Positions 63,462 to 64,000 of a DNA stretch of 64,000 nucleotides are shown piece after piece. Numbering within the stretch: the stretch's first letter is position 1; each line of letters opens with the position of its first letter. The position numbers and the translations under genes were made by a program. Source of the stretch: Roseiarcus sp963780825 (lineage in GTDB: Bacteria > Pseudomonadota > Alphaproteobacteria > Rhizobiales > Beijerinckiaceae); the NCBI GenBank assembly GCA_963780825.1, contig CAWADL010000023.1, forward strand, positions 124,001 through 188,000, written 5' to 3'. Below the pieces are notes generated by a model that was not told the DNA's origin, ran no database searches, and saw only the letters and a list, made by a program, of their open reading frames with translations.

Positions 63462-64000
63462 ATGACCACCTACTTCGTAAGCTCTATCTCCGGGAACAAT
63501 TCGAACGCAGGTACCGCTGCGAGCGATCCGCTGGCGTCCTTGCAGGCAGCTGAGGCGCTGGTCAAACCCGGCGACACCGTCGAGGTCATGAACGGCACTT
63601 ATACCGGCGGCGCGCCTTACGGCGGCGACACGCTGGACATCACCACCAGCGGAACGGCGAGCGCCCCCATTACCTTCGAGGCAGCGCCCGGAGCGACCCC
63701 GGTCATCGACAGCACCGGCGGCTGGAACGCCATAAAGCTTATGGCGTCCTATAACGTCATCGAGGGATTTACGGTTGTAGGTGATGCGGCCAAGATCACG
63801 CTCGCGGAGGCAATCACAAATTATGGCACAGGTAACCCGTATTATGACGGGAACGGGATAGCCATCGTCCCAGGGGGAAGCACTACGCTCCCCAATCATG
63901 ACACCATCGAGAACAACACCGTTTACAACGAGCCCGGTGGCGGCATCTATACCGAAGGTTCCGACTACGTGCAGATCCTGAACAATGTCGTTCACGACAA
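63462..64000 (+). CDS. Right-handed parallel beta-helix (DUF1565-like) protein, N-terminal part; 3' end outside window
   Basis: Open from ATG at 63462 (GGGGGAAG upstream) to the window edge, 179 residues. It reads MTTYFVSSISGNNSNAGTAA, then SDPLASLQAAEALVKPGDTV with VMNGTYTGGAPYGGDTLDIT, the typical opening of pectate-lyase-like beta-helix proteins. Repeating rungs follow: YNVIEGFTVVGDAAKITLAE, HDTIENNTVYNEPGGGIYTE, DYVQILNNVVHD. There is no signal peptide, so if exported it would use a type I system with C-terminal RTX repeats beyond the window. Next to rhamnose genes it may act on or bind exopolysaccharide. Confidence 0.8.
   Translation, partial: MTTYFVSSISGNNSNAGTAASDPLASLQAAEALVKPGDTVEVMNGTYTGGAPYGGDTLDITTSGTASAPITFEAAPGATPVIDSTGGWNAIKLMASYNVIEGFTVVGDAAKITLAEAITNYGTGNPYYDGNGIAIVPGGSTTLPNHDTIENNTVYNEPGGGIYTEGSDYVQILNNVVHD

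Noticed and set aside
63102..63995. 297-codon minus-strand frame at the right edge
   Set aside because: It is antisense to the beta-helix gene, which has a good start and repeating rungs. The minus frame has no recognisable family.

Overview
The window is GC-rich DNA with dense coding on both strands. Gene content points to an alphaproteobacterium of the Hyphomicrobiales (Rhizobiales): an ALA-synthase type HemA, AapQ/AapM amino-acid permeases, a SmoEFGK-type polyol ABC operon with a SorC-family regulator, one-piece PutA, a DUF2282 protein and an OprB porin. The cytochrome P460 homologue would fit the methylotroph-rich Beijerinckiaceae/Methylocystaceae side of the order, but this is inference only. 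I found no rRNA, tRNA, CRISPR array, integrase or intact insertion sequence.

Layout. 0-4.2 kb: end of a nitrate/sulfonate-type permease with its ATPase, then aapQ and aapM without aapJ or aapP. 4.2-15.4 kb: Uma2 relic, LysR with a divergent aldo/keto reductase, MFS exporter, HEAT protein, SleB-type hydrolase, DUF1330, dapB, tannase-family esterase and OprB. 15.9-23.6 kb: hemA, an SDR, a FAD oxidoreductase, a methyltransferase, lipB, an outer-membrane protein, DUF2442 and a CobD-like protein. 23.6-34.2 kb: a bufferin-like DUF2282 protein, TPR and Sel1 proteins, a Rieske oxygenase, a flavodoxin-fold reductase, a WYL regulator, LysE, nitronate monooxygenase, a TetR/VOC pair, GFA and EthD proteins. 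34.5-41.8 kb: putA and small envelope or stress proteins, a peroxiredoxin and a DD-carboxypeptidase. 41.9-52.3 kb: polyol operon (FGGY kinase joined to a HAD phosphatase, SorC regulator, SmoE/F/G/K, mannitol-type dehydrogenase, SDR sorbitol-type dehydrogenase). 52.4-58.8 kb: PsiF repeat protein, ArsR-SRPBCC pair, threonine/serine dehydratase, a MotA/MotB-like pair, small secreted proteins and cytochrome P460. 59-64 kb: dTDP-rhamnose operon rfbBCDA, an AT-rich control region, and the start of a right-handed beta-helix surface or secreted protein that runs off the window.

Two features stand out. First, a family of about 95-bp elements occurs 12 times. Each end is a self-complementary hairpin, the two ends are also inverted repeats of one another, and hairpin stems differ between copies by paired changes. 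Most copies begin 5-90 nt after a stop codon. At least six other palindromic repeat families share the intergenic spaces. Second, twelve genes are frameshifted, including hemA and the operon ATPase smoK. Most are restored by removing one extra base at each lesion, which looks more like an insertion-biased sequencing error than gene decay.

All functional calls rest on motif and family recognition by eye. No database search was run.
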